Assembly (NCBI GenBank): GCA_944386315.1
Contig: CALXAS010000065.1
Location: 1-8,494, forward strand
Length of the DNA: 8,494 nt
DNA from: an uncultured Clostridia bacterium
Lineage (GTDB): Bacteria > Bacillota > Clostridia > TANB77 > CAG-508
Direction of reading: 5' to 3'
Shown here piece after piece: positions 1-5,744 of this stretch (the stretch's first letter is position 1; each line of letters opens with the position of its first letter). The notes beneath the pieces are model-generated. The model searched no databases, was not told the DNA's origin, and was given only the letters and a program-made list of their open reading frames with translations. The translations under genes were made by a program, and so were the position numbers.

Positions 1-1
1 C

Positions 2-1000
2 AATCAGGATTATCTATTTAAGGTAACGTATATTGATAAAAAAATCAATATGGATGTGAACCATGCCCTAACAGATGGAAATAATGCAACTAACTTTTTT
101 AAAGAAATTATCTACTGTTATATAGAGCTAGCTCATAAAAAGGAATTTACCAAGGAATATAGAACCAAGAGAACTTATCGTTACAATACAGAAGATAGTT
201 ATATGGTGAATTATGATAAACACGCGGGAAATAATAATTCTAGCCAAAAGGCATATGTATTAAAGGGAGAAAATATTCCATTAGGAGCAATTGCCGTCAT
301 TCATGAAATTATAGGATTAGAAACATTAAAGAAAAAATGTGAGGAATGGGACTGTAGCATTACACAATACTTAACAGCAACATTAATACAAGCTATTTAT
401 GAGAAAAATTATTTGCCCAATAAAGGGAAAAAGCCAATTAAAGTATGCATACCAGTAAACTTAAAAAAATACTTTCATTCAGATACTTTAAGCAATTTCT
501 TCTCCTATATTACCCTAGAAGCTAATATGAGAAAAGATAACTTAGAAACCTTTGAAAAAATTTTAGCATTTGTAAAAGAGGATTTTCAAAAAAGATTAAC
601 AGAAGAAGAAATTTTAAAGACAATGTCTGGAAATGTAAAATTAGGAACCAATCCGTTAGTAAAAATAATCCCTCTATTCTTAAAGAAGATACTAGTAAGA
701 GCAGCATACTTAGAAATACGAAAATATACAACCATCACCTTTTCTAACATTGGTAGAATTGGTATGATAGGAAAATATCAAGAATATATAGAGGAATTTC
801 TATTTTTAATAGCGCCAGATCCTGTAGAAAAAATAAAGTGTTCAGCATGCACATTTAATAACGAATTAGTATTTACCTTTACTACTATTTTAAATGATGC
901 GAGCATAGAGAAAAAATTTTATGAATTGATACAAAAACAAAATATTCCAATTCGAATAGAAAGTAATGGTGTTTTAGATGTTATATCCGAAAAAAATTGA
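2..1000 (+). CDS. Alcohol acetyltransferase / condensation-fold acyltransferase, 5'-truncated by window edge
   Basis: The reading frame is open from base 2, so the start lies outside the window; the first in-frame ATG (50) is internal, because it lies only four codons before the catalytic motif. That motif, HALTDG (bases 62-79), is the HxxxDG signature of the chloramphenicol-acetyltransferase/condensation fold, where His acts as general base. A second family-typical motif, SNIGRIG (743-763), lies near the C-terminal end in the place where alcohol acetyltransferase (AATase) and PapA-like proteins carry an SN(L/I)G strand. About 332 residues are visible, and these proteins usually run to 400-450, so roughly the first 100 residues are missing. 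From family knowledge these enzymes move an acyl group from a CoA or carrier thioester to an alcohol or amine; the substrate cannot be read here. The next gene, a DUF6320-like membrane protein, overlaps its end, a pairing I recall as common in Clostridia, so the two probably work together at the membrane. Confidence 0.8.
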   Translation, partial: NQDYLFKVTYIDKKINMDVNHALTDGNNATNFFKEIIYCYIELAHKKEFTKEYRTKRTYRYNTEDSYMVNYDKHAGNNNSSQKAYVLKGENIPLGAIAVIHEIIGLETLKKKCEEWDCSITQYLTATLIQAIYEKNYLPNKGKKPIKVCIPVNLKKYFHSDTLSNFFSYITLEANMRKDNLETFEKILAFVKEDFQKRLTEEEILKTMSGNVKLGTNPLVKIIPLFLKKILVRAAYLEIRKYTTITFSNIGRIGMIGKYQEYIEEFLFLIAPDPVEKIKCSACTFNNELVFTFTTILNDASIEKKFYELIQKQNIPIRIESNGVLDVISEKN

Positions 1001-1541
1001 TGCCAAAAAAGGTGGTAAATTAGTTAAAATATTACTAATATTATCGGCTTGTTTAGGTATTCTGTTAATATTCATTAATAAAATAACAACACCTCATATG
1101 CATTGGGGGATTTTAGCAGTAGCTTGTATTGTGTACATTTGGGTAACTGTATTATATGCTTTAAAGAAAAATAAAAATATAGCAGCACATATATTAGTGC
1201 AAGTAGTGGCAATTTCTCTGCTATTAATTGCTATAGATTATTCATTAGGATTTAAAAAATGGTCTTTAGAGGTGTCAATGCCCATCATTATTATTACAGC
1301 CAATCTTATTATGACCCTTCTAACTTTTATTAGTTATAAAAAATATATTCGATATGTAGTGTATCAGCTTATTTTAATATTGATTAGCATGACGCCGATG
1401 CTATTGATTACAGAACATTATATTGCAGATAGCTTACTTTCTAGAATTGCTATATGGGTATCCATAGTCAATTTTATACTTTGTGTGGCATTATGTAGCA
1501 AAGATATTAAAGCAGAACTAAAGAGAAAATTTCATATGTAG
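978..1541 (+). CDS. DUF6320-like six-helix integral membrane protein
   Basis: The protein has 187 residues with about six hydrophobic spans (near residues 17-36, 43-63, 70-92, 99-120, 124-145 and 151-173) and a basic C-terminal tail, ELKRKFHM, that resembles the end of DUF6320 proteins. The ATG lies inside the end of the upstream acyltransferase gene (23-base overlap, different frame) and has no clear ribosome binding site, so translation is probably coupled. A TAG immediately precedes the ATG in frame (975-977), so the gene cannot extend upstream. Family members I recall usually begin with a short Cys4 zinc ribbon before the membrane part; it is absent here. No enzymatic motif is visible. 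By context it is likely an accessory or anchoring partner of the acyltransferase. The family assignment rests on pattern memory and gene pairing, not on a search. Confidence 0.7.
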   Translation: MLYPKKIDAKKGGKLVKILLILSACLGILLIFINKITTPHMHWGILAVACIVYIWVTVLYALKKNKNIAAHILVQVVAISLLLIAIDYSLGFKKWSLEVSMPIIIITANLIMTLLTFISYKKYIRYVVYQLILILISMTPMLLITEHYIADSLLSRIAIWVSIVNFILCVALCSKDIKAELKRKFHM

Positions 1542-1668
1542 ATGATGAAAAAACGAGAAAATGAGAGAAAAACGGAGGAAATAAAAGGAAAATATAGCTT
1601 AAAATGGAATAAAAACGCCTTTCGTATACATAATTTTGTTAAATTTAGCTTTTTTTTGTATATATTAT

Positions 1669-1697
1669 TTGCAAAAGCTTAAAATATGTAGTATAAT
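1669..1697 (+). promoter_or_regulatory. SigA-type promoter for the M23 peptidase gene
   Basis: A -35 TTGCAA (1669-1674) and a perfect -10 TATAAT (1692-1697) are separated by 17 bases, giving a predicted start of transcription near 1704. It lies in the 233-base gap after the DUF6320-like gene. No convincing terminator precedes it, only a run of eight T (1650-1657), so some read-through from upstream is possible. Confidence 0.75.
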
Positions 1698-1718
1698 AGA
1701 TATTGTCGCGTAGAAAAA

Positions 1719-1724
1719 AAGGAG
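1719..1724 (+). promoter_or_regulatory. Strong ribosome binding site that challenges the ATG start of the M23 gene
   Basis: AAGGAG lies 50 bases before the ATG at 1775, too far to serve it. It lies 11 bases before an ATT codon at 1736 that is in frame with the gene and separated from it by no stop. The GTG at 1726 is in another frame and overlaps the site itself. If ATT is used, the protein gains 13 residues, rich in Lys and Arg, before the membrane span. Confidence 0.45.
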
Positions 1725-1774
1725 AGTGAAATTTTATTTTAAGCAAAAAAATAAGAAACTGCACGAAAGATATC

Positions 1775-2719
1775 ATGCGATTATTGAAAGTTCTTATGAT
1801 TGCACTTATCATTGCACTAGCGATAACATTTTTAAAATACAAAGTAGCCTACGCTGTTACCATAGATGGTAAAGAAGTTGGCTATGTAACGAATAAAACA
1901 GAATTTGAAAATTTAATACAAGAAGAAATAGTAAATCCGGATGAAGTAAATGTAGCTTATGTAGATATAGAAGCTACCCCAGAATATCAACTAATGCTTA
2001 TCGACAATACAAAAGAGACAAATGAACAAGAAATCTATGCAGAAATTGAGCAGACAGCGGTTACTACTTATAGAGTATATGCGATTGCTTTAAATGGGGA
2101 AAATACCACTTTTGTAAATACACAAAAGGAAGCAGAAGAAGTAGTAGCAAAATTAAAAGAAGAAAATGCAGAAAAGATAGAAGAAATAGACATTACTGTT
2201 AATGAAATTTATACGCAGGACTTAAGTACAATTGGAGGAGAGACAGTAGAATTAGCATCTGCTATAGACACAGCAGAGCAAGAAATAGAAGTCACTTACG
2301 CAGAACAAGAGAAAATAAAATCTTGCACATTAGACGGTGTATATTTTAGTGTACAGCCAGTATCTGGTCATATCACATCCAGATTTGGTGCAAATGAAAG
2401 CATTAGAGACCATACACATAAAGGAATGGATATTGCAGCACCAAAAGGAACACCAATTAAAGCATCAGCTAGTGGTACCATAACGTATGCTGGTTGGATG
2501 GGTGGATATGGTTATTTAGTAAGAATTTCTCATGGAAATGGAATAGAAACCTATTATGGACATTGTAGTAAATTATATGTTTCCAAAGGTGATACCGTAG
2601 AGGCAGGAGATACCATTGCGGCAGTTGGATCAACCGGAAATTCAACAGGGAACCATTTACATTTTGAGATTAGAAAAAATGGAGTACAAATAAATCCACA
2701 AACCTATGTATATCAATAA
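1775..2719 (+). CDS. Membrane-anchored M23 family (LytM-type) peptidoglycan endopeptidase
   Basis: From the first ATG the protein has 314 residues. A hydrophobic segment at residues 5-28 after basic residues acts as an uncleaved anchor or signal peptide. Residues 28-180 hold two similar modules, each with an I-D/N-G-x core and a following Glu-rich helix (about 29-95 and 101-180). The M23 domain occupies about 190-312. Its zinc ligands are H215 and D219 (HKGMD) and H296 (HLHFE), with catalytic histidines H263 (YYGH) and H294, so the active site is complete, matching the LytM spacing. The family cleaves peptide cross-links in peptidoglycan outside the cell, so a role in wall remodelling or sporulation is likely. 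It appears to be a single-gene unit with its own promoter. The start is uncertain: a strong ribosome binding site at 1719-1724 points to an in-frame ATT at 1736 rather than to this ATG, which has only a weak GAAAG upstream. Confidence 0.9.
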   Translation: MRLLKVLMIALIIALAITFLKYKVAYAVTIDGKEVGYVTNKTEFENLIQEEIVNPDEVNVAYVDIEATPEYQLMLIDNTKETNEQEIYAEIEQTAVTTYRVYAIALNGENTTFVNTQKEAEEVVAKLKEENAEKIEEIDITVNEIYTQDLSTIGGETVELASAIDTAEQEIEVTYAEQEKIKSCTLDGVYFSVQPVSGHITSRFGANESIRDHTHKGMDIAAPKGTPIKASASGTITYAGWMGGYGYLVRISHGNGIETYYGHCSKLYVSKGDTVEAGDTIAAVGSTGNSTGNHLHFEIRKNGVQINPQTYVYQ

Positions 2720-2724
2720 TATAA

Positions 2725-2824
2725 ATAATAAAAAAGCGACCTCTCTCATAGGTCGCTTTCGAAAATAAAAGGGGATGTTTTTCTAAATTAGTTGTAAATA
2801 GAAAGGGTATAAATCTATTTACTA
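2725..2824 (-). ncRNA. Candidate small RNA downstream of htrA
   Basis: No gene reads from this gap, yet it contains what a small RNA gene needs on the minus strand: promoter-like hexamers at 2858-2831, a predicted start near 2824, a first hairpin (arms at 2814-2828 and 2789-2802, about 14 bp with one bulge; 9 clean pairs remain if transcription starts at 2824), an unpaired stretch containing ACATCCCC (minus strand, about 2780-2773), and the strong terminator at 2733-2759. The htrA transcript has its own terminator upstream at 2942-2974, so this second minus-strand terminator is otherwise unexplained. The C-rich unpaired segment resembles the seeds many Gram-positive small RNAs use against Shine-Dalgarno sequences. 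This is inference from architecture; I recognise no known RNA family. Confidence 0.3.
2733..2759 (-). terminator. Intrinsic terminator, better on the minus strand, possibly bidirectional
   Basis: A perfect 10-bp stem (AAAGCGACCT with AGGTCGCTTT) encloses a 7-base loop. On the + strand, 13 bases after the M23 stop codon, the T tract is only three bases long before CGAAAA. On the - strand the stem is followed by TTTTT and further A/T, a much better U-tract. It may stop M23 transcription, but its quality points to a transcript arriving on the minus strand. Confidence 0.8.
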
Positions 2825-2830
2825 ACTACA

Positions 2831-2858
2831 AGTATAATATACCAATGTTTTTTGTCCA
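2831..2858 (-). promoter_or_regulatory. Promoter-like hexamers for the candidate small RNA
   Basis: On the minus strand TGGACA (2858-2853) and TATACT (2836-2831) are separated by 16 bases; each differs from consensus at one position. Just upstream on the same strand are TGTTCACA (2869-2862) and TTTTCACA (2889-2882). The latter is identical to the octamers before htrA, but the 20-base spacing differs from the 11-base spacing there. In AT-rich DNA such a hexamer pair can occur by chance. Confidence 0.35.
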
Positions 2859-2941
2859 TTTTGTGAACAAAAAGGAAACATTGTGAAAACATGTCCCAAA
2901 AATATCAGGGATAAGTGAGACATTTTAGAATAAAAATAAGA

Positions 2942-2974
2942 AGGAAATCTAAATTTATTTCGTTTAGATTTCCT
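2942..2974 (-). terminator. Intrinsic terminator of htrA
   Basis: A perfect 12-bp stem (AGGAAATCTAAA with TTTAGATTTCCT) and a 9-base loop lie 33 bases after the htrA stop codon. On the minus strand the stem is followed by TCTTATTTTTATT, a U-rich tail. Confidence 0.8.
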
Positions 2975-3007
2975 CCGAGGAGAAAGTTTATTTTATTTAT
3001 TTTTAAG

Positions 3008-3826
3008 TTATTGCTCTTGAAGCGTAACGGTTAATTCTCTTTCAGTACCATTTCTATTTACTTTAATGGTCATTTGGTCGCCTATATTATGCGAATTTTT
3101 AATTTCATTCAATTCATCCATTGTGGTAATAGATTTTCCATCAGCAGCAATAATCACATCACCTGGTTTAATACCAGCTTTTTCTGCTGCAGAAAAGTCA
3201 TCTACTGCTTTTACGTAAATACCTACTACTAAGTTATTAGCTTCGGCAAGTTGTTCTGTCAAATCTTGTCCAGTAATACCAATATATGGTCTTTTTACTT
3301 TTTGATATTCTACTAATTGATCGTAAACAGGTTTTGCAATATTCATTGGAATAGCAAATCCCATACCTTCTACACCATCACCAGAAAGTTTTAAGGTATT
3401 AATACCAATTACTTCTCCATTGCTATTTACTAAAGCACCACCACTATTTCCAGAATTGATAGCTGCGTCTGTTTGAATTAAAGTATAAGTAACACCATCT
3501 GTAGTAACTTCTCTATTGACAGCACTAATAATACCACCAGAAACGCTATTTTCCATGCCCAATGGGTTACCAATAGCCATAGCAAATTCTCCTACTTGAA
3601 CGCTGTCAGAATCTCCTATATCAGCAGCTGTTAAACCAGTTTTATCAATTTTTATAACAGCTAAATCTGTTTGATCATCTGTTCCAATAATAGTAGCCTC
3701 ATATGGTGTTTCATCGTTATATAAGTAAACTGTAACTTTGGATGCTTCTCCTAATTCATAGAAAGATGAGGAAGAAGTAGAATTGACAATATGATTATTA
3801 GTTAAAATATACCCATCTTCTGTCAT
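3008..3826 (-). CDS. HtrA C-terminal piece: trypsin-like domain and PDZ domain
   Basis: From its first ATG this piece has 272 residues. The serine protease triad is complete: H12 in TNNHIV, D54 in TDLAVIKI, S128 in GNSGGAL. The PDZ domain spans about 178-270 (substrate-groove-like YIGITGQ, then AGIKPGDVI and a closing strand). The ATG is almost certainly an internal Met and not a natural start: it is preceded by in-frame conserved HtrA sequence (GSGII) and has no ribosome binding site. Expressed alone it would lack the membrane anchor and the first strands of the protease barrel. It belongs with the piece at 4002-4301; the frames join near 4010. Confidence 0.8.
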   Translation of the reverse strand: MTEDGYILTNNHIVNSTSSSSFYELGEASKVTVYLYNDETPYEATIIGTDDQTDLAVIKIDKTGLTAADIGDSDSVQVGEFAMAIGNPLGMENSVSGGIISAVNREVTTDGVTYTLIQTDAAINSGNSGGALVNSNGEVIGINTLKLSGDGVEGMGFAIPMNIAKPVYDQLVEYQKVKRPYIGITGQDLTEQLAEANNLVVGIYVKAVDDFSAAEKAGIKPGDVIIAADGKSITTMDELNEIKNSHNIGDQMTIKVNRNGTERELTVTLQEQ

Positions 3827-4001
3827 AATTATACCAGAACCTTCTGCTGAAGCAGTAGAAGTACCATTATAAAATGGTGAATTTACAGAATATTCTACCC
3901 TAATACCTACTACAGATGGACGAACTTTAGCAGCTACACCAACGCCTGTTTCTGAATAATTAGCTAGAGAAACAAGGTTAGTATTAGCGTTTGTAGCAAC
4001 A

Positions 4002-4301
4002 CTAGAAGACCCGTGTATCTGCGGTAGAACTAGATGAATTACTATTTCCTAAAATACTTTCTCTAATACTTGGAACTCCAAAGCAAGTACCAAGTACTAC
4101 AGCAGTACCAACAATTCCACTAAAAAAAGGTAAAACAACATTTCTTCCGAAATGGCTTTCTTTTTTAGATTTTACTTCTCTTACAGTAGTATAAGTACTA
4201 GCATTATTTATTGTAGAATTTGTATTTTCCCCTTTTTCTCCTTCTATAATTGTTTTTTTGTCATTTGTTTCTTCTTTTATGTTTTCTTTATTTTCTTCCA
4301 T
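4002..4301 (-). CDS. HtrA N-terminal piece: cytoplasmic tail and membrane anchor
   Basis: This piece of 99 residues has an acidic and basic N-terminal tail (1-50), a hydrophobic segment at about 54-74 (VVLPFFSGIVGTAVVLG) and a Ser/Asn-rich linker. It has no catalytic residue. The start is well supported: GAGGGAG stands four bases before the ATG. The last two residues (V, F) and the TAG come from the shifted frame; without the extra G the sequence continues into the protease domain. It is therefore the natural start of htrA rather than a separate small gene. Its promoter region holds paired TTTTCACA octamers. Confidence 0.75.
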   Translation of the reverse strand: MEENKENIKEETNDKKTIIEGEKGENTNSTINNASTYTTVREVKSKKESHFGRNVVLPFFSGIVGTAVVLGTCFGVPSIRESILGNSNSSSSTADTRVF

Positions 4302-4383
4302 AGTACTCCCTCACAAAATAAATTTGGGTTTTGAAAAAGTTACCCATAAACTTTTTATTTATATCTTACCTCAATTTAAATTT

Positions 4384-4417
4384 ATCATACAATAAGTTTG
4401 TGAAAATTGTGTGAAAA
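4384..4417 (-). promoter_or_regulatory. htrA promoter with paired TTTTCACA octamers (putative response-regulator site)
   Basis: On the minus strand two identical octamers TTTTCACA (4417-4410 and 4406-4399) repeat with an 11-base period, followed after nine bases by a -10-like TATGAT (4389-4384). No acceptable -35 hexamer exists at 17 bases; the second octamer occupies that zone. Direct repeats one helical turn apart, replacing the -35, are the usual layout of activated promoters bound by OmpR/PhoB-family regulators. From memory, htrA-type genes of Bacillus subtilis are controlled by the secretion-stress regulator CssR through reiterated octamers of similar sequence. The site also lies four bases upstream of the divergent + strand promoter. 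Confidence 0.5.
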
Positions 4418-4421
4418 AATC

Positions 4422-4450
4422 TTGATTTTATGAGGGATAACTTATATAAT
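4422..4450 (+). promoter_or_regulatory. SigA-type promoter for the pilin-like protein-rnhB-pdp operon
   Basis: TTGATT (4422-4427) and TATAAT (4445-4450) are separated by 17 bases; the predicted start is near 4457, 24 bases before the first gene. No other promoter or terminator is evident until 7056, so it likely drives three genes. The paired octamers at 4399-4417 abut its -35 and could affect it. Confidence 0.75.
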
Positions 4451-4480
4451 GAAAAAATAAAGAAAGGAATGATGTATTAA

Positions 4481-5089
4481 ATGAGAGAAGAAAAAGGAAT
4501 GACCTATCTAACATTGCTAATTGTATTAGTAATTCTTGCTATAGTGATTGTAGCAATTGTATTTTTTATAAAAGGAGAATATCAGCAAGAAACGATAGAA
4601 AATAGAAAAACAAATTTATTATTAGTACAAGGAAAAGTCACTATGCTAGAAGAAATGGTGGTAGCTAAGAGAGAAGGAGCAGCCTATATAGGAAAGAAAG
4701 TGGCAGATAATAAAGAAAATGAAAAAATAAAGACCTTATTAGAAAAAGGAATTATTACAGAAGATGAAGAAAATTTTGATAGTTACTATTTATTAGAAAA
4801 AGAAGATTTAGATGCGTTAGGACTTTCACAATTAGAGCTAAAAGAAGGGGAAGCTTATGTAGTAAACTATAAAACAGGAGAAGTTATGATGACAGTTCCT
4901 GTTACCATAGAAAATACCGAATATTACACTCTATCTAGTATTAGAGAAAGAGATGAAAAATTAAATGCAGAGGCTGGAGCAAGCGCAGAAAATGTGGCAG
5001 ACGAAAATGTAGCAGAAACAACAGAAAATAAAGAAAGTACAGAAAACAACACAGAGGAGCAAGCCCCACAAAATAATGAAGAAGAGTAA
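4481..5089 (+). CDS. Type IV pilin-like single-span membrane protein
   Basis: The protein has 202 residues. Its N-terminus, EEKGMTYLTLLIVLVIL, has the layout of a prepilin signal: a short charged leader, Gly6, then a hydrophobic helix of about 20 residues (8-30). Prepilin peptidase would cut after Gly6. The usual Glu at position +5 of the mature protein is missing (Thr here), as in a large class of clostridial pilin-like proteins of the KGITL type. Residues 31-155 are mixed charged and hydrophobic, with a plausible small globular part (DSYYLLEKEDLDALGLSQL). Residues 160-202 form an acidic Glu/Asn/Ala/Thr tail, probably disordered. AAAGGA stands 12 bases before the start; the two closer upstream ATGs (4469, 4472) run into TAA at 4478. 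It is first in an operon with rnhB and pdp, with no other pilus gene visible. The function is unknown; membrane display or a minor-pilin role is inference. Confidence 0.75.
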   Translation: MREEKGMTYLTLLIVLVILAIVIVAIVFFIKGEYQQETIENRKTNLLLVQGKVTMLEEMVVAKREGAAYIGKKVADNKENEKIKTLLEKGIITEDEENFDSYYLLEKEDLDALGLSQLELKEGEAYVVNYKTGEVMMTVPVTIENTEYYTLSSIRERDEKLNAEAGASAENVADENVAETTENKESTENNTEEQAPQNNEEE

Positions 5090-5099
5090 GGAAACGAAT

Positions 5100-5732
5100 A
5101 TGAAAGAAAAAGAAGAGGAAAGATTAAAACTATTAAAAGAAATAGAAGAAAATTTATACGAGCAAGGATGCAATTCCATTTGCGGTATAGATGAAGCAGG
5201 AAGGGGACCACTAGCTGGTCCCGTTGTAGTAGCAGCTGTTATTATGCCAAGAAATTCTATGATAGAAGGCGTGAACGATTCTAAAAAAGTATCAGAAAAA
5301 AAGAGAGAAGCCTTATATGAGCAAATTTTGCAAGAAGCTATTAGTTATGGAATCGGTATTATCGACCAAAAAGAAATTGACAATATCAATATTTTAAATG
5401 CTACAAAAAAAGGATTAACAACTGCTGTACAGGCACTAACAGTAAGACCAGATAGAATTATTGTAGATGCCTTAGAACATATAGATACCTGTCATATTCC
5501 CTATACTTCTATTATAAAAGGAGATGCCAAATGTTATAGTATTGCAGCAGCATCCATTATAGCAAAAGTAACAAGGGATAGAATTATGCGCCAGTGGGAT
5601 GAAATTTATCCACAGTATGGATTTGCCAAGCATAAAGGATATGGAACAAAAGCACATATAGAAGCAATTAAAGAATATGGATTAACTCCCATCCATCGTC
5701 TATCTTTTGTAAAAAATATTATAGGTAAGTAG
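5100..5732 (+). CDS. rnhB: Ribonuclease HII
   Basis: RNase HII cuts the RNA strand of RNA-DNA hybrids and removes single ribonucleotides from DNA. From the ATG at 5100 the protein has 210 residues, usual for the family. The four acidic metal ligands are present: D31 and E32 in GIDEAGRGPLAGP, D123 in IIVDAL, and D142 in IKGDAKC. The conserved SIAAASIIAKVTRD helix and the HKGYGTKAH motif follow. I prefer 5100 to an earlier in-frame ATG at 5076 because AAGGAA lies six bases before 5100, whereas 5076 has no ribosome binding site and would overlap the upstream gene; the earlier start would add eight residues. It is the middle gene of a three-gene unit, 10 bases after the pilin-like gene and 12 before pdp. 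It is cytoplasmic and constitutive expression is expected. Confidence 0.95.
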   Translation: MKEKEEERLKLLKEIEENLYEQGCNSICGIDEAGRGPLAGPVVVAAVIMPRNSMIEGVNDSKKVSEKKREALYEQILQEAISYGIGIIDQKEIDNINILNATKKGLTTAVQALTVRPDRIIVDALEHIDTCHIPYTSIIKGDAKCYSIAAASIIAKVTRDRIMRQWDEIYPQYGFAKHKGYGTKAHIEAIKEYGLTPIHRLSFVKNIIGK

Positions 5733-5744
5733 TGAGGAAAACTT

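Larger units (their letters stand above)
3008..4301 (-). pseudogene. htrA: htrA: HtrA/DegP-like serine protease gene interrupted by a +1 frameshift
   Basis: Two adjacent minus-strand reading frames together encode one HtrA protease: a cytoplasmic, Glu/Lys-rich N-terminus, one membrane span, a trypsin-like domain and a PDZ domain. The first frame ends at TAG (4004-4002). The second is open from 4048 to 3008 but has no ATG, GTG or TTG before 3826, although its untranslated part clearly encodes family sequence (SVVGIRVEYS, then GSGII). The frames differ by one base. Removing one G from the GGG at 4012-4010 (minus strand) joins ...STADTR to SSSVATNA... and gives a protein of about 430 residues, normal for clostridial HtrA. 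HtrA proteases degrade or refold misfolded secreted proteins outside the membrane. The lesion may be a real frameshift, a programmed one, or a base-call error in a homopolymer; the intact remainder, catalytic triad and terminator favour a recent lesion or an error. Confidence 0.75.

Noticed and set aside
1648..1679. AGCTTTT...AAAAGCT with a run of eight T as a terminator for the DUF6320-like gene.
   Set aside because: The T run is inside the left arm, the loop is 18 bases long, and the right arm overlaps the M23 promoter; not a convincing intrinsic terminator.
1542..1682. A 46-codon + strand open frame starting right after the DUF6320-like stop, with a basic N-terminus and hydrophobic end.
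   Set aside because: It has no ribosome binding site, its hydrophobic part comes from a T-rich stretch, and its end overlaps the -35 of the M23 promoter. More likely chance in AT-rich DNA.
2789..2828. The inverted repeat as a + strand terminator or as an operator.
   Set aside because: On the + strand no T tract follows it, and no + strand promoter or gene start lies nearby. It is better explained as a hairpin of the candidate minus-strand RNA.
4152..4334. A 60-codon + strand frame rich in Phe and Ile, antisense to the htrA N-terminus.
   Set aside because: It is the complement of Lys/Glu-rich coding sequence and has no start signal or family resemblance.
4469..4480. A mini open frame (Met-Met-Tyr-stop) directly before the pilin-like gene, as a possible leader peptide.
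   Set aside because: Too short and too close to the ribosome binding site to be meaningful; no attenuator hairpin follows.
4924..5211. Minus-strand frames of 70-95 codons across the end of the pilin-like gene and the start of rnhB.
   Set aside because: Ser/Phe/Leu-rich mirror images of acidic coding sequence, with no ribosome binding site.
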